17,308 nucleotides of DNA from an uncultured Clostridia bacterium. Its GTDB lineage: Bacteria > Bacillota > Clostridia > Oscillospirales > CAG-382. The DNA lies in assembly GCA_947305675.1 (NCBI GenBank), contig CAMZED010000020.1, positions 1 through 17,308 on the forward strand, in the 5' to 3' direction. The notes below the pieces were generated by a model that saw only the letters and a program-made list of their open reading frames with translations, was not told the origin of the DNA and did not search any database. Positions 7,318 through 15,380 of the stretch are shown here, one piece after another. Every line of letters begins with the position of its first letter. The stretch's first letter is position 1. A program made the translations under genes and the position numbers.

Positions 7318-7884
7318 ATGGAACCGAGAGAACTGCTTGAAATACTTCACACCGCCGAAAAGCTCAAAGACGCGACGCGGCACAGTTATACGTCCGCCGG
7401 CAGGCGCGAAAGCGTCGCCGAGCATTCCTGGCGGCTTGCACTGTTTGCCTATTTTACCGCCGGTTGGTTTCCCGAAGCCGATAAAGACAAGCTGATAAAA
7501 ATGTGCCTTATCCACGATCTCGGCGAGGCGTTTACCGGGGATATCCCTTCGTTCGACAAGACCGAATACGACGAGGAACGCGAAAAACGCGAACTTTACG
7601 CCTGGGTGGATACCTTGCCTTCGCCTTATAAAGACGAAATGCTTGCGCTTTATTCCGAAATGGAATCGCGCGAGACGCTCGAAGCGAAGATATTCAAGGC
7701 GCTCGACAATATGGAAGCCGTCATTCAGCACAACGAGGCGGATATTTCCACCTGGATCCCGAAGGAATTCACGCTGAACCTTACCTACGGCGCGGATAAA
7801 GCCGCGTTCTCGCCGTTCCTCGCCGCCCTGCGCGAAGAGGTGCGGAAAGACACCGAAGCAAAAATCGCCGGCGACGGCAACTGA
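7318..7884 (+). CDS. HD-domain phosphohydrolase, YfbR/HDDC2-like (possible 5'-deoxynucleotidase)
   Basis: 188 residues with the HD_3/YfbR-type metal site: His36 in ESVAEHSWR, His66-Asp67 in LIHDLGEAFTGDIP, and Asp130 in KALDNMEAV. Glu70 and Asp75 fill the conserved E...GD positions. YfbR of E. coli and human HDDC2 remove the 5' phosphate from deoxynucleoside monophosphates, and the full set of ligands suggests an active enzyme of that kind; the exact substrate is inferred. ATG 7318 is chosen over an in-frame TTG at 7291 because AAAGGA (7307-7312) sits five bases upstream. The gene lies 66 bases after uvrB and 68 bases before uvrA with no terminator in either gap, so it is probably part of the repair operon. 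Confidence 0.88.
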   Translation: MEPRELLEILHTAEKLKDATRHSYTSAGRRESVAEHSWRLALFAYFTAGWFPEADKDKLIKMCLIHDLGEAFTGDIPSFDKTEYDEEREKRELYAWVDTLPSPYKDEMLALYSEMESRETLEAKIFKALDNMEAVIQHNEADISTWIPKEFTLNLTYGADKAAFSPFLAALREEVRKDTEAKIAGDGN

Positions 7885-7952
7885 AAACCGGCAGCCCGGC
7901 GGGCCGCGGAACGGCGCCGCCGTATTACAAGAACCCAACACAGGAGAAACGT

Positions 7953-10760
7953 ATGTCAGACAAAATAAAAGTGCGCGGAGCGCGCGTGCATAATCTTAAA
8001 AATATCGACGTCGAGATCCCGCGCAATGAACTCGTCGTGTTCACCGGGCTTTCGGGCTCGGGCAAATCGTCGCTCGCGTTCGACACTCTTTACGCCGAGG
8101 GGCACCGGCGGTTCGTCGAATCGCTCTCGTCCTACGCGAGGATGTTTCTCGGGCAGCTGGACAAGCCCGACGTAGACCAGATAGAGGGTCTTTCCCCGGC
8201 GATAGCGATCGACCAGAAGACCACTTCGCGCAATCCGCGTTCCACCGTCGGCACCACCACCGAAATATACGATTATCTCCGCCTGCTTTACGCGCGCATC
8301 GGCGTTCCGCACTGCCCGATCTGCGGCGAGGTGATCGAACAGCAGTCTGTCGACGAAATCGTTGAAAAGGTAAACGTACTTGAGGAAGGCGTGCGCTTTA
8401 TGGTGCTTTCCCCGGTGGTCAGCGCTAAAAAAGGCATGCACGAAAAGGTGTTTGAGGACGCCCGCCGGAGCGGGTTCGTCCGCGTGCGCGTCGACGGCAA
8501 TATGTACGATCTTTCCGAGACGATAACGCTTGACAAAAACATAAAGCACGATATCGACATAGTCGTCGACAGACTTGTTATGCGCCACGGCACGGTCGAT
8601 TCCCGCCTTGCCGAAAGCATCGAAACCGCTTCTAAACTTTCCGACGGCATAATCAAGATCCTGCTGCCCGACGACAGTTCCGACGACAACGAGATGACTT
8701 TTTCTCAGAATTACGCCTGCAAAACTCACGGCGTTTCGATAGGGGAACTTACCCCGCGGATGTTCTCGTTCAACAATCCCGCAGGCGCCTGCGAAGCCTG
8801 CGGAGGTCTGGGCGAAAACAACGTTTTTTCCGAGGAAAAACTCATCCCGGACAAATCGCTTTCGATCTATTCCGGCGCAATAGTCTGCAACGGGTTCAAA
8901 AGCGCCGAGCCGGGCGGATATCTCGCCGATCTTATCAATTCGGTCGGCAAATATCACGGGTTCGACGTCCATACGCCCATAAAAGATTATTCCGAGGAAG
9001 CCTACGACGTTTTGATGTACGGCAACAAACGCAAGCGCAAATCGGTATCGGAACCTTCGTTCAAAGGCGTTATCGGGATGCTCGATCACCGTTATAAAAT
9101 GGGCGGAGGATATGAATCGCGCGAATATTACGAGCAGTTTATGGATTACATCCCCTGTCCCGAATGCCGCGGCAGACGGCTGAAGCACGAATCGCTTTCG
9201 GTCACTGTCGGCGGGCTGAACATTATGGATCTGTGCGATATGTCTGTCGTCGATTCGCGTCGGTTTTTCGCAAACCTCAAACTTTCAAAAACTCATTCCG
9301 CAATAGCAAAAGAAATACTTAAAGAGATCAACTCCCGGCTTTCCTTCCTCGAAAACGTCGGACTGGGGTATTTGACTCTTTCGCGCAAGGCGGGTTCGCT
9401 TTCGGGCGGGGAAGCCCAGAGAATAAGGCTTGCCACCCAGATCGGTTCTTCACTCGTCGGCGTTATGTACGTGCTTGACGAACCGAGCATCGGTTTGCAT
9501 CAGCGCGATAACCGCAAACTTATCAATACGCTTAAAAAACTGCGCGATCTCGGCAACACCGTGCTTGTCGTCGAACACGACGAGGAAACCATCGAATCAG
9601 CCGATTACGTTGTCGATATCGGTCCCGGCGCCGGGATCCACGGCGGCGAAGTCGTGTTCACCGGTACTCCCGATCAGCTAAAAGAGTGCGATTCTTCGGT
9701 GACCGGACGCTATCTTTCCGGCAAAGAAAAGGTCGCCGTTCCCAAAAAACGCCGCCCCGGAAACGGAAGGTTCATAACCGTGGTCGGCGCGCGTGAAAAC
9801 AACCTTAAGGATATAGACGTGACCATACCTTTGGGCAGGTTCGTCTGCGTGACCGGCGTTTCGGGGTCCGGCAAATCGTCGCTTATAAACTCGGTACTTT
9901 ACAATACGCTTGCGCGTAAGCTCGGCAAACTTTCGGTCATTCCCGGCAAACACCGCGAAATAGTCGGCGCCGACGAAATCGACAAGATAATCCAGATCGA
10001 TCAATCGCCCATCGGGCGCAATCCGCGTTCCAACCCGGCGACATATATCGGTCTGTTCAACGATATCCGCGCGGTGTTCGCCTCCACGCCCGAAGCGAAA
10101 GCACGCGGATACGGCGAGGGAAGGTTTTCCTTTAACGTAAAAGGCGGCAGGTGTGAAGCCTGCCACGGCGACGGGACTCTTACAATAGAAATGCACTTTC
10201 TGCCCGACGTTTACGTCACCTGCGACGTCTGCAAAGGTAAACGGTACAACCACGAAACGCTCGAGATCAAATACAAGAACAAGTCGATCTACGACGTGCT
10301 TGAGATGACCTGCGAGGAAGGTCGCGAGTTTTTCCAAAACTATCCCTCGATAAAACGCAAACTCGATACTTTGTGCGATGTCGGTCTTGGATACGTCAAG
10401 ATCGGCCAGCCCGCCACGACGCTTTCGGGCGGGGAGGCTCAAAGGGTCAAACTCGCAAACGAACTTGCGCGCCGCGCGACCGGGAAAACGCTTTACGTCC
10501 TTGACGAGCCGACGACCGGTCTGCATACCGACGACGTAAACAAACTTGTTTCGGTGCTCCAAAAACTCGTCGACGCCGGAAACAGCGTGGTGGTCATCGA
10601 GCATAATCTCGATCTTATCAAAACCGCCGATTATATCATCGACCTCGGACCCGACGGCGGCGACGCCGGCGGCAGAGTGGTGGCAAAAGGCACACCGGAA
10701 GAAGTAGCCGCCAACGAAGACAGTTATACCGGATTCTATCTTAAGGAGAAACTTTTGTAA
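7953..10760 (+). CDS. uvrA: UvrA, excinuclease ABC subunit A
   Basis: A 935-residue ABC-type ATPase that scans DNA for damage as a dimer and delivers UvrB. It has two nucleotide-binding domains: Walker A GLSGSGKS (32-39) and GVSGSGKS (635-642), signatures LSGGEAQR (483-490 and 824-831), Walker B YVLDEP (506-511 and 848-853). The C-terminal zinc module is intact (Cys734, Cys737, Cys757, Cys760). In the first module the expected CxxC is Cys256-Lys-Thr-His259, followed by Cys280 and Cys283, so one ligand would be His. Another CxxC occurs at 402-405. Length is typical (about 940). AGGAG at 7942-7946 sets the start. The stop TAA overlaps the ATG of the next gene by one base, so the two are very likely translationally coupled. 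Confidence 0.98.
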   Translation: MSDKIKVRGARVHNLKNIDVEIPRNELVVFTGLSGSGKSSLAFDTLYAEGHRRFVESLSSYARMFLGQLDKPDVDQIEGLSPAIAIDQKTTSRNPRSTVGTTTEIYDYLRLLYARIGVPHCPICGEVIEQQSVDEIVEKVNVLEEGVRFMVLSPVVSAKKGMHEKVFEDARRSGFVRVRVDGNMYDLSETITLDKNIKHDIDIVVDRLVMRHGTVDSRLAESIETASKLSDGIIKILLPDDSSDDNEMTFSQNYACKTHGVSIGELTPRMFSFNNPAGACEACGGLGENNVFSEEKLIPDKSLSIYSGAIVCNGFKSAEPGGYLADLINSVGKYHGFDVHTPIKDYSEEAYDVLMYGNKRKRKSVSEPSFKGVIGMLDHRYKMGGGYESREYYEQFMDYIPCPECRGRRLKHESLSVTVGGLNIMDLCDMSVVDSRRFFANLKLSKTHSAIAKEILKEINSRLSFLENVGLGYLTLSRKAGSLSGGEAQRIRLATQIGSSLVGVMYVLDEPSIGLHQRDNRKLINTLKKLRDLGNTVLVVEHDEETIESADYVVDIGPGAGIHGGEVVFTGTPDQLKECDSSVTGRYLSGKEKVAVPKKRRPGNGRFITVVGARENNLKDIDVTIPLGRFVCVTGVSGSGKSSLINSVLYNTLARKLGKLSVIPGKHREIVGADEIDKIIQIDQSPIGRNPRSNPATYIGLFNDIRAVFASTPEAKARGYGEGRFSFNVKGGRCEACHGDGTLTIEMHFLPDVYVTCDVCKGKRYNHETLEIKYKNKSIYDVLEMTCEEGREFFQNYPSIKRKLDTLCDVGLGYVKIGQPATTLSGGEAQRVKLANELARRATGKTLYVLDEPTTGLHTDDVNKLVSVLQKLVDAGNSVVVIEHNLDLIKTADYIIDLGPDGGDAGGRVVAKGTPEEVAANEDSYTGFYLKEKLL

Positions 10761-12622
10761 TGGATCTCGACAGATATTCAGAATTGCTCGAAGCAGTCGA
10801 AAAACCGGGCAGATACGTCGGCGGCGAATTCGGATCGCTTATACCCGACCCCGCTTCCGCCGAACTGCGCATCTGCTTCTGTTTTCCCGATACTTACGAA
10901 ATAGGAATGTCTAACCTCGGCGTAAAGATACTTGCGGATTGCTTCAACAAGACCGGATTCGCCGTGTGCGAGCGCAGTTATATGCCCTGGCCGGATATGA
11001 AAGAGCAGCTCGAAAAGCATAAAATCCCGCTTTACGCGCTTGAAAGCGGCGATCCGCTTTGCAAATTCGACGTTGTCGCCTTTACTTTGCAGTATGAACT
11101 GTCATATACTAACGTGCTTCAGATGCTGGCGCTCGGCAATATCCCGCTCAGAAGCGATAAAAGATCCGGTAACGACCCGATAATCATCGCGGGCGGGCCC
11201 TGCGCCTACAATCCCGAACCGCTCGCCGATTTTATCGATATCTTTTCGATCGGAGAGGGCGAGGAAGCGCTTGTCGAACTTGCCTCGTTCATAAACGAAA
11301 GCCGCAAAAAAGGCGTCCCGCGGGAGGATATTCTTTTCGGCGCTTCGCAAATAAAAGGCTTCTACGTTCCCTCGTTGTACAGCGTCGCTTATAACCCCGA
11401 CGGAACTCTCGCTTCGTTTTCTCCCAACCGTGAAGGAGTTCCCGCGACCGTCGAAAAAAGGATAATCACCGATCTCGATTCGGTGTCTTTTCCGCGGCGC
11501 TGCGCCGTTCCTTTTCTCGAGACGGTACACGACCGCGTAATGCTGGAGGTGTTCCGCGGGTGTCTGCGCGGCTGCAGGTTCTGCCAGGCGGGGATGATTT
11601 ACCGCCCCTACCGCGAGAAATCGCCCGAAACGCTCAACGCCGACGCAAAAGAGGCGATAGAATACAGTGGTTATTCCGAAGTGGCGCTCACCAGCCTTTC
11701 GATCAGCGATTATTCCGGACTTCCGCGGCTGATAGACGATCTTCTCGCCTGGACCGACGGTAAAAAGGTCAACCTTTCGCTGCCCTCGATGCGTATCGAC
11801 AGCTTTTACGAGGAGCTTCTGCAAAAAGTTTCCTCGGTCCGCAAAAGCGGGCTTACCTTCGCGCCGGAAGCCGGAACTCAGCGTATGCGCGACGTGATAA
11901 ACAAAAATATCACCGAGGACGAGATCCTTCTTGCCTGCGCAAGGTCGTTCGACAACGGCAGAAACAGCCTTAAACTTTATTTTATGAACGGATTGCCGAC
12001 CGAGACCGACGAGGATATAAAAGGCATCGCCGCGCTCGCACAGAAGATAGTCGATCTGTTCTATTCAAAAAAGCGTTACGGCAGGGGAGTCACGGTGACG
12101 GTAAGCGTTTCGTGCTTCGTTCCGAAGCCGTTCACTCCGTTCCAGTGGGAAGCGCAGGATACCATCGAAGAACTCGAACGCAAACAGCAGCTGCTTAAAT
12201 CCGAAATAAAGACAGGGAAGATATCATATAAATATCACGACGCGCGCGTCTCCCGCGTGGAAGCGGTTTTCGCCCGCGGGGATCGCAAACTCTGCCGCGC
12301 AATGCAGCTTGCTTTCGAGCGCGGGATTATGCTCGATGGCTGGGACGAATATTTCGATTACGACAAATGGATGCAAGTATTTGCCGATTGCGGGATCGAT
12401 CCCTCTTTCTACGCCAACCGCGAATTCGGGCGGGATGAACTGCTTCCCTGGGATTTCATCGATATCGGCGTGACAAAGCGGTTTTTATTGAGCGAGTACA
12501 GCCGTGCGCATTCATCGCTGACCACACCGGACTGCCGGACAAAATGTTCGGCTTGCGGCGCCGCAAAACTCTGCCGCGATAATAAATGCGTCTGCAACGA
12601 CAGGAGGGAACAGAATGCCTGA
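10760..12622 (+). CDS. B12-binding-domain radical SAM protein, TIGR03960-like
   Basis: 620 residues. The N-terminal part (about 35-200) is a Rossmann-like domain of the B12-binding type but lacks the DxHxxG cobalamin-ligand motif. The radical SAM core begins near 255, with the [4Fe-4S] cysteines 268, 272 and 275 in GCLRGCRFC, followed by a TIM-barrel-like region. The C terminus has a second cluster of six cysteines (592, 596, 599, 605, 610, 612), which could hold another iron-sulfur cluster or zinc. The family is common in Clostridia, usually next to the DUF2344 gene as here, and to my knowledge its reaction is not established. AAGGAG (10743-10748) lies inside the end of uvrA. The overlap with uvrA is one base (TAATG). 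Confidence 0.9.
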   Translation: MDLDRYSELLEAVEKPGRYVGGEFGSLIPDPASAELRICFCFPDTYEIGMSNLGVKILADCFNKTGFAVCERSYMPWPDMKEQLEKHKIPLYALESGDPLCKFDVVAFTLQYELSYTNVLQMLALGNIPLRSDKRSGNDPIIIAGGPCAYNPEPLADFIDIFSIGEGEEALVELASFINESRKKGVPREDILFGASQIKGFYVPSLYSVAYNPDGTLASFSPNREGVPATVEKRIITDLDSVSFPRRCAVPFLETVHDRVMLEVFRGCLRGCRFCQAGMIYRPYREKSPETLNADAKEAIEYSGYSEVALTSLSISDYSGLPRLIDDLLAWTDGKKVNLSLPSMRIDSFYEELLQKVSSVRKSGLTFAPEAGTQRMRDVINKNITEDEILLACARSFDNGRNSLKLYFMNGLPTETDEDIKGIAALAQKIVDLFYSKKRYGRGVTVTVSVSCFVPKPFTPFQWEAQDTIEELERKQQLLKSEIKTGKISYKYHDARVSRVEAVFARGDRKLCRAMQLAFERGIMLDGWDEYFDYDKWMQVFADCGIDPSFYANREFGRDELLPWDFIDIGVTKRFLLSEYSRAHSSLTTPDCRTKCSACGAAKLCRDNKCVCNDRREQNA

Positions 12623-13223
12623 CGTACGCGTTGTTTTTACAAAGACCGGAACTCTGCGCTATATATCGCACCTCGATCTTCAGCGCGCGATCGCGCGGCT
12701 TTTGGTCCGTTCCGGTCTGCCGATAGTCTATACCGAGGGTTTCAACCCTCATCCGCGCCTTAATATCGCTCTGCCTCTTTCGGTTTATCAGGAGGGCGAA
12801 CGCGAAGTGTTCGATTTCCGCATATCCGAAGATCTTCCGATTTCTTCCGTCACCGAATCGCTCAATAAAGCGGTCTTTCCGGGCAGCAGGATCGTCGAAG
12901 CCGCTTATATCACCGGGAAGAGCGCTCCGCGGAGTGCGGTTTACCGGATCGTAATGGAAACCGATATCGGCGAAAAAGAGTTTTCCGCGGCGCTGGACGG
13001 CGGTATGATCGTCACCAAACGCTCGAAATCCGGAGAGAAGGAAGTCGATATCGCGCCGATGATAAAATTGCTGTCAGCCCGCCGCGAAGGCGGTTCGCTC
13101 ACCGTAAAAGCCGAACTTCCGGCTTCGGGGAACGATTATCTTAACCCTTCTTATATTCCGGCGTATTTCGGCGACCGTATAAAATCGGTAAGGATAGTGC
13201 GCGAGAATATAAATTTCTATTGA
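12615..13223 (+). CDS. DUF2344 / TIGR03936 radical SAM-associated protein
   Basis: 202 residues with the family's conserved block: YISHLDLQRAIARLL (16-30), then YTEGFNPHPRLNIALPL (39-55). It is the usual partner of the TIGR03960 radical SAM protein, and the two are fused into one polypeptide in some bacteria. Here they are separate but overlap by eight bases, with AGGAGGG (12602-12608) inside the upstream gene, so they are surely co-translated. The partner's role is unknown; an RNA-modification function has been suspected for such pairs but is not shown by the sequence. The gene ends at TGA 13221-13223, within the -35 box of the next promoter. Confidence 0.9.
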   Translation: MPDVRVVFTKTGTLRYISHLDLQRAIARLLVRSGLPIVYTEGFNPHPRLNIALPLSVYQEGEREVFDFRISEDLPISSVTESLNKAVFPGSRIVEAAYITGKSAPRSAVYRIVMETDIGEKEFSAALDGGMIVTKRSKSGEKEVDIAPMIKLLSARREGGSLTVKAELPASGNDYLNPSYIPAYFGDRIKSVRIVRENINFY

Positions 13224-13248
13224 AATAATCATATTTGTTTGATATAAT
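13220..13248 (+). promoter_or_regulatory. Strong sigma-A promoter before the pseudo-metalloprotease lipoprotein
   Basis: TTGAAA (13220-13225, five of six consensus), a 17-base spacer, and perfect TATAAT (13243-13248). The -35 overlaps the stop codon of the DUF2344 gene. The start would fall near 13255, about 20 bases before the ATG. As no terminator follows the lipoprotein gene, this promoter may also feed pyrH-frr-uppS-cdsA. Confidence 0.85.
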
Positions 13249-13262
13249 CGTCTTAAATGTAT

Positions 13263-13269
13263 AAAGGTG
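13263..13269 (+). promoter_or_regulatory. Ribosome binding site deciding the lipoprotein start at 13276
   Basis: AAAGGTG with six bases to ATG 13276. The alternative GTG start at 13267 would lie inside this site and is rejected. Starting at the ATG also gives a clean signal peptide beginning MKNLIKAV. Confidence 0.7.
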
Positions 13270-13275
13270 CGGTTT

Positions 13276-14607
13276 ATGAAGAATCTTATCAAAGCTGTTC
13301 TGGTTTTTTCGGCAGTGTGCCTGGCGATTTGTTCCTGCGCTTCCGACCCCGAACCTCCCGTTTCGGAACCGGAACCTTCCGGGGTCGAAAGCTCCGTACA
13401 AACGGGTCCCGACGCCGAGGAGATCGAACGGCTTATCGCCAACGACGAACAACTTATAAACATCTTTTACAACGGAACACTTGCAAACAAAGAAGTTTTG
13501 CAGCCCGCCGCGGTCGGCTCCGAAAGCGGTTTTGCCGATTATACGGCGATTTCCTCGCTCATCCGCGAAACCTATACCGAATCGAGCGGAATGTCGGGGT
13601 TCTTCGCGGCTTTGCCGGGTGTGGGTTATCCCGCCATCGACGACCGCGAGGGCAGGACCTACGCGTTTTATCACCCCGGCAGTTCATTCACTGATTTTAT
13701 CGACATTTCGACGGTTTCCGTCACGCAGACCGAGCCCGGTCGCTGCAGTATCGAAGCCGCCACCCTCTCCGGGATAAAAGTAAGCGTCGGCTGCGCGTTT
13801 GAGGTATCGAAAGGCTGGCGGCTTGAAAACAGCGTTTGCAGATCGCTGCCCGAGACGAGCGACCATTACGATCACAGCTTCCCGGATTCACGCATCGGGT
13901 CGTTAAAAGCGTTCAAAGGCGAACTGCTCGCTGTCGAGCTTTATATTTCAGATAAATCCGGCGGTTTCGAAGAGGAGACGCGCAGTATCTTATCAGAGCG
14001 TATCGGCGCGGCGCTTGATTATTTTGCTTCGCTCAGCAAATCTTTCGGCAATACCGTAAATGTCACCCGCAAGACCGTTCAGTTCATGCATAAAGATCTG
14101 CTCGGCAACAGCATTTACGACCTGGATCTTGTGCTTGCCGAAACCTCGCTCGGAGGAGTTCCGGGTCTGCTCGAAGCCGAATACGACCTCGGCGCTTACG
14201 ACAACTATCTTGTATTTGTCTGCATAGATAAAGATTTCGCAACCGCGTCGCAGAAATATACAACCGAAAACGGGACCGCTCTTTATTACGCCGAGCGCGT
14301 CACCGTGAACGGTAATTCCTCGCCGGAAGGCATCATAGCCGGAATATACGACCTGCTGGGGCTGTATTCTTTCGACGGCGCTGACTGCGGCGAATATCTC
14401 GAACGGCTGTTTCGCATCTATTTCCCGAATGACATCGCCGTTTCCGGGAGCGTCGTCAACGGCAGTGTTTCGCCTCTTACGGCTTATATCTGCGGATTCA
14501 CCGACGAGCTCGCCGGGCTTTACCGCCCGTTTTGCGATTGGTACGAATCGCCCGAAGATTACTCCGAAAGCGCCGAAAGCGAAGGATCCGGCGCGGAAGA
14601 ATCATAA
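13276..14607 (+). CDS. Large lipoprotein resembling a metalloprotease that has lost its zinc motif
   Basis: 443 residues. The signal peptide ends at a slightly unusual lipobox, AICSC, with lipidated Cys21, followed by a Pro/Glu/Ser-rich spacer (22-48). An N-terminal mixed domain covers about 50-195. The C-terminal domain (about 205-418) has a helix-strand layout ending SPLTAYICGFTDEL (399-412), similar to the end of secreted bacterial zinc peptidase-like proteins in which HExLHLFGA precedes FPNDI and the SPxTAYxxGxTD block. Here the corresponding stretch is IIAGIYDLLGLYSFDG (353-368), with no HExxH. An acidic Ser/Glu-rich tail (425-443) ends the protein. The family comparison is from memory. 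ATG 13276 is preferred to a GTG at 13267 because AAAGGTG (13263-13269) is six bases upstream of it. pyrH follows after 28 bases. Confidence 0.75.
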   Translation: MKNLIKAVLVFSAVCLAICSCASDPEPPVSEPEPSGVESSVQTGPDAEEIERLIANDEQLINIFYNGTLANKEVLQPAAVGSESGFADYTAISSLIRETYTESSGMSGFFAALPGVGYPAIDDREGRTYAFYHPGSSFTDFIDISTVSVTQTEPGRCSIEAATLSGIKVSVGCAFEVSKGWRLENSVCRSLPETSDHYDHSFPDSRIGSLKAFKGELLAVELYISDKSGGFEEETRSILSERIGAALDYFASLSKSFGNTVNVTRKTVQFMHKDLLGNSIYDLDLVLAETSLGGVPGLLEAEYDLGAYDNYLVFVCIDKDFATASQKYTTENGTALYYAERVTVNGNSSPEGIIAGIYDLLGLYSFDGADCGEYLERLFRIYFPNDIAVSGSVVNGSVSPLTAYICGFTDELAGLYRPFCDWYESPEDYSESAESEGSGAEES

Positions 14608-14635
14608 AAACGATATCCGAAAGGGGATTTATAGA

Positions 14636-15346
14636 ATGAGCGAAGGGTATAAACGCGTTCTTATAAAACTGTCCGGCGAGGCGCTCGCGGGCGAAGAGAG
14701 CGTTCTCAGCGGAGAAATGCTCACCACCGTTGCCGGGAACATCGCCAAACTCGTGCGCCGCGGCATCAGCGTCGCGGTGGTGATCGGCGCCGGGAATATC
14801 TGGCGCGGAGCAAGGCAGAAAGGCATGAACGTCGACCGCGTTCGCGGCGACCATATGGGGATGCTCGCCACAACGATAAACTCCATTGCAATGCAGGATT
14901 ATATTTTAAAAACCGGCGTCGACGCGCGCGTTATGAGCGCCGTACAGATACAGCAGTTCTGCGAACCTTACGCGCAGTATAAAGCGATCGAATATCTCGA
15001 GCGGGGCTCTGTTGTAATACTCTCCTGCGGGGTGGGCTATCCTTTCTTCTCAACCGACACCGGGATGATGCTGCGCGCGGCGGAACTCAAGTGCGACGCG
15101 GTCCTTTCTGCGAAAAACGTCGACGGCGTTTATGACAAAGATCCCGGCAAAAACCCCGACGCCAAAAAGTTCGACGAGCTGACCTATTCCGAAATGCTTT
15201 CGCTCGGTCTTAAAGCGATCGACGCGAGCGCCGCCGCCATCGGCGAAGAAAGCGGAATAAAAACCGTCCTCTTCTCGCTTGCCGACCCGGATAATATAAT
15301 CCGCGCCGCCGAAGGGGAGAAAATCGGTACGTTGCTTCACATATAA
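14636..15346 (+). CDS. pyrH: UMP kinase
   Basis: 236 residues of the amino-acid-kinase fold. It phosphorylates UMP to UDP in pyrimidine nucleotide synthesis. Motifs: KLSGEAL (11-17), GAGNIWRG (51-58), the MQDYILKTGVDARVMSAVQI region (about 86-105), NVDGVYDKDP (161-170) and GEKIGTLL near the end (227-234). The UMP-binding loop, usually GTGNPxFTTDT, reads GVGYPFFSTDT (132-142), so Thr and Asn are replaced by Val and Tyr. The frame is open further upstream inside the lipoprotein gene, but ATG 14636 has AAGGGGA (14621-14627) and begins at the conserved N terminus. It stands 28 bases after the lipoprotein gene and 34 before frr. The rpsB-tsf genes that often precede pyrH are absent. Confidence 0.95.
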   Translation: MSEGYKRVLIKLSGEALAGEESVLSGEMLTTVAGNIAKLVRRGISVAVVIGAGNIWRGARQKGMNVDRVRGDHMGMLATTINSIAMQDYILKTGVDARVMSAVQIQQFCEPYAQYKAIEYLERGSVVILSCGVGYPFFSTDTGMMLRAAELKCDAVLSAKNVDGVYDKDPGKNPDAKKFDELTYSEMLSLGLKAIDASAAAIGEESGIKTVLFSLADPDNIIRAAEGEKIGTLLHI

Positions 15347-15365
15347 AAATATATTAAAATATAAT

Positions 15366-15372
15366 AAAGGAG
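15366..15372 (+). promoter_or_regulatory. Ribosome binding site deciding the frr start
   Basis: AAAGGAG, eight bases before ATG 15381. An in-frame TTG at 15375 lies only two bases past it and is rejected. Confidence 0.85.
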
Positions 15373-15380
15373 ATTTGAAA

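Noticed and set aside
6127..7941. A 604-codon open frame on the - strand opposite uvrB and the HD gene
   Set aside because: It is the mirror of strongly biased coding sequence: the sense genes rarely use TTA, CTA and TCA, so the reverse strand lacks stops. It overlaps two well-identified genes, and the translation resembles no protein I know.
7885..7952. A hairpin in the GC-rich gap before uvrA
   Set aside because: The GC-rich inverted stretches have no T tract after them, so a terminator is not supported; read-through from uvrB and the HD gene is more likely.
7956..9188. A 410-codon open frame on the - strand opposite uvrA
   Set aside because: Same cause as the one opposite uvrB; uvrA is identified with certainty along its whole length.
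9678..10604. A 308-codon open frame on the - strand opposite the second half of uvrA
   Set aside because: Shadow of uvrA codon bias, with no independent support.
14429..14635. Upstream extension of the pyrH frame into the lipoprotein gene
   Set aside because: It overlaps the lipoprotein in another frame. The conserved N terminus and the AAGGGGA site place the UMP kinase start at 14636.
15332..15365. A possible promoter before frr (TTGCTT-17-TAAAAT, and a TATAAT at 15360-15365)
   Set aside because: A transcript from either -10 would start in or next to the Shine-Dalgarno of frr and lose it. The stretch is simply AT-rich.
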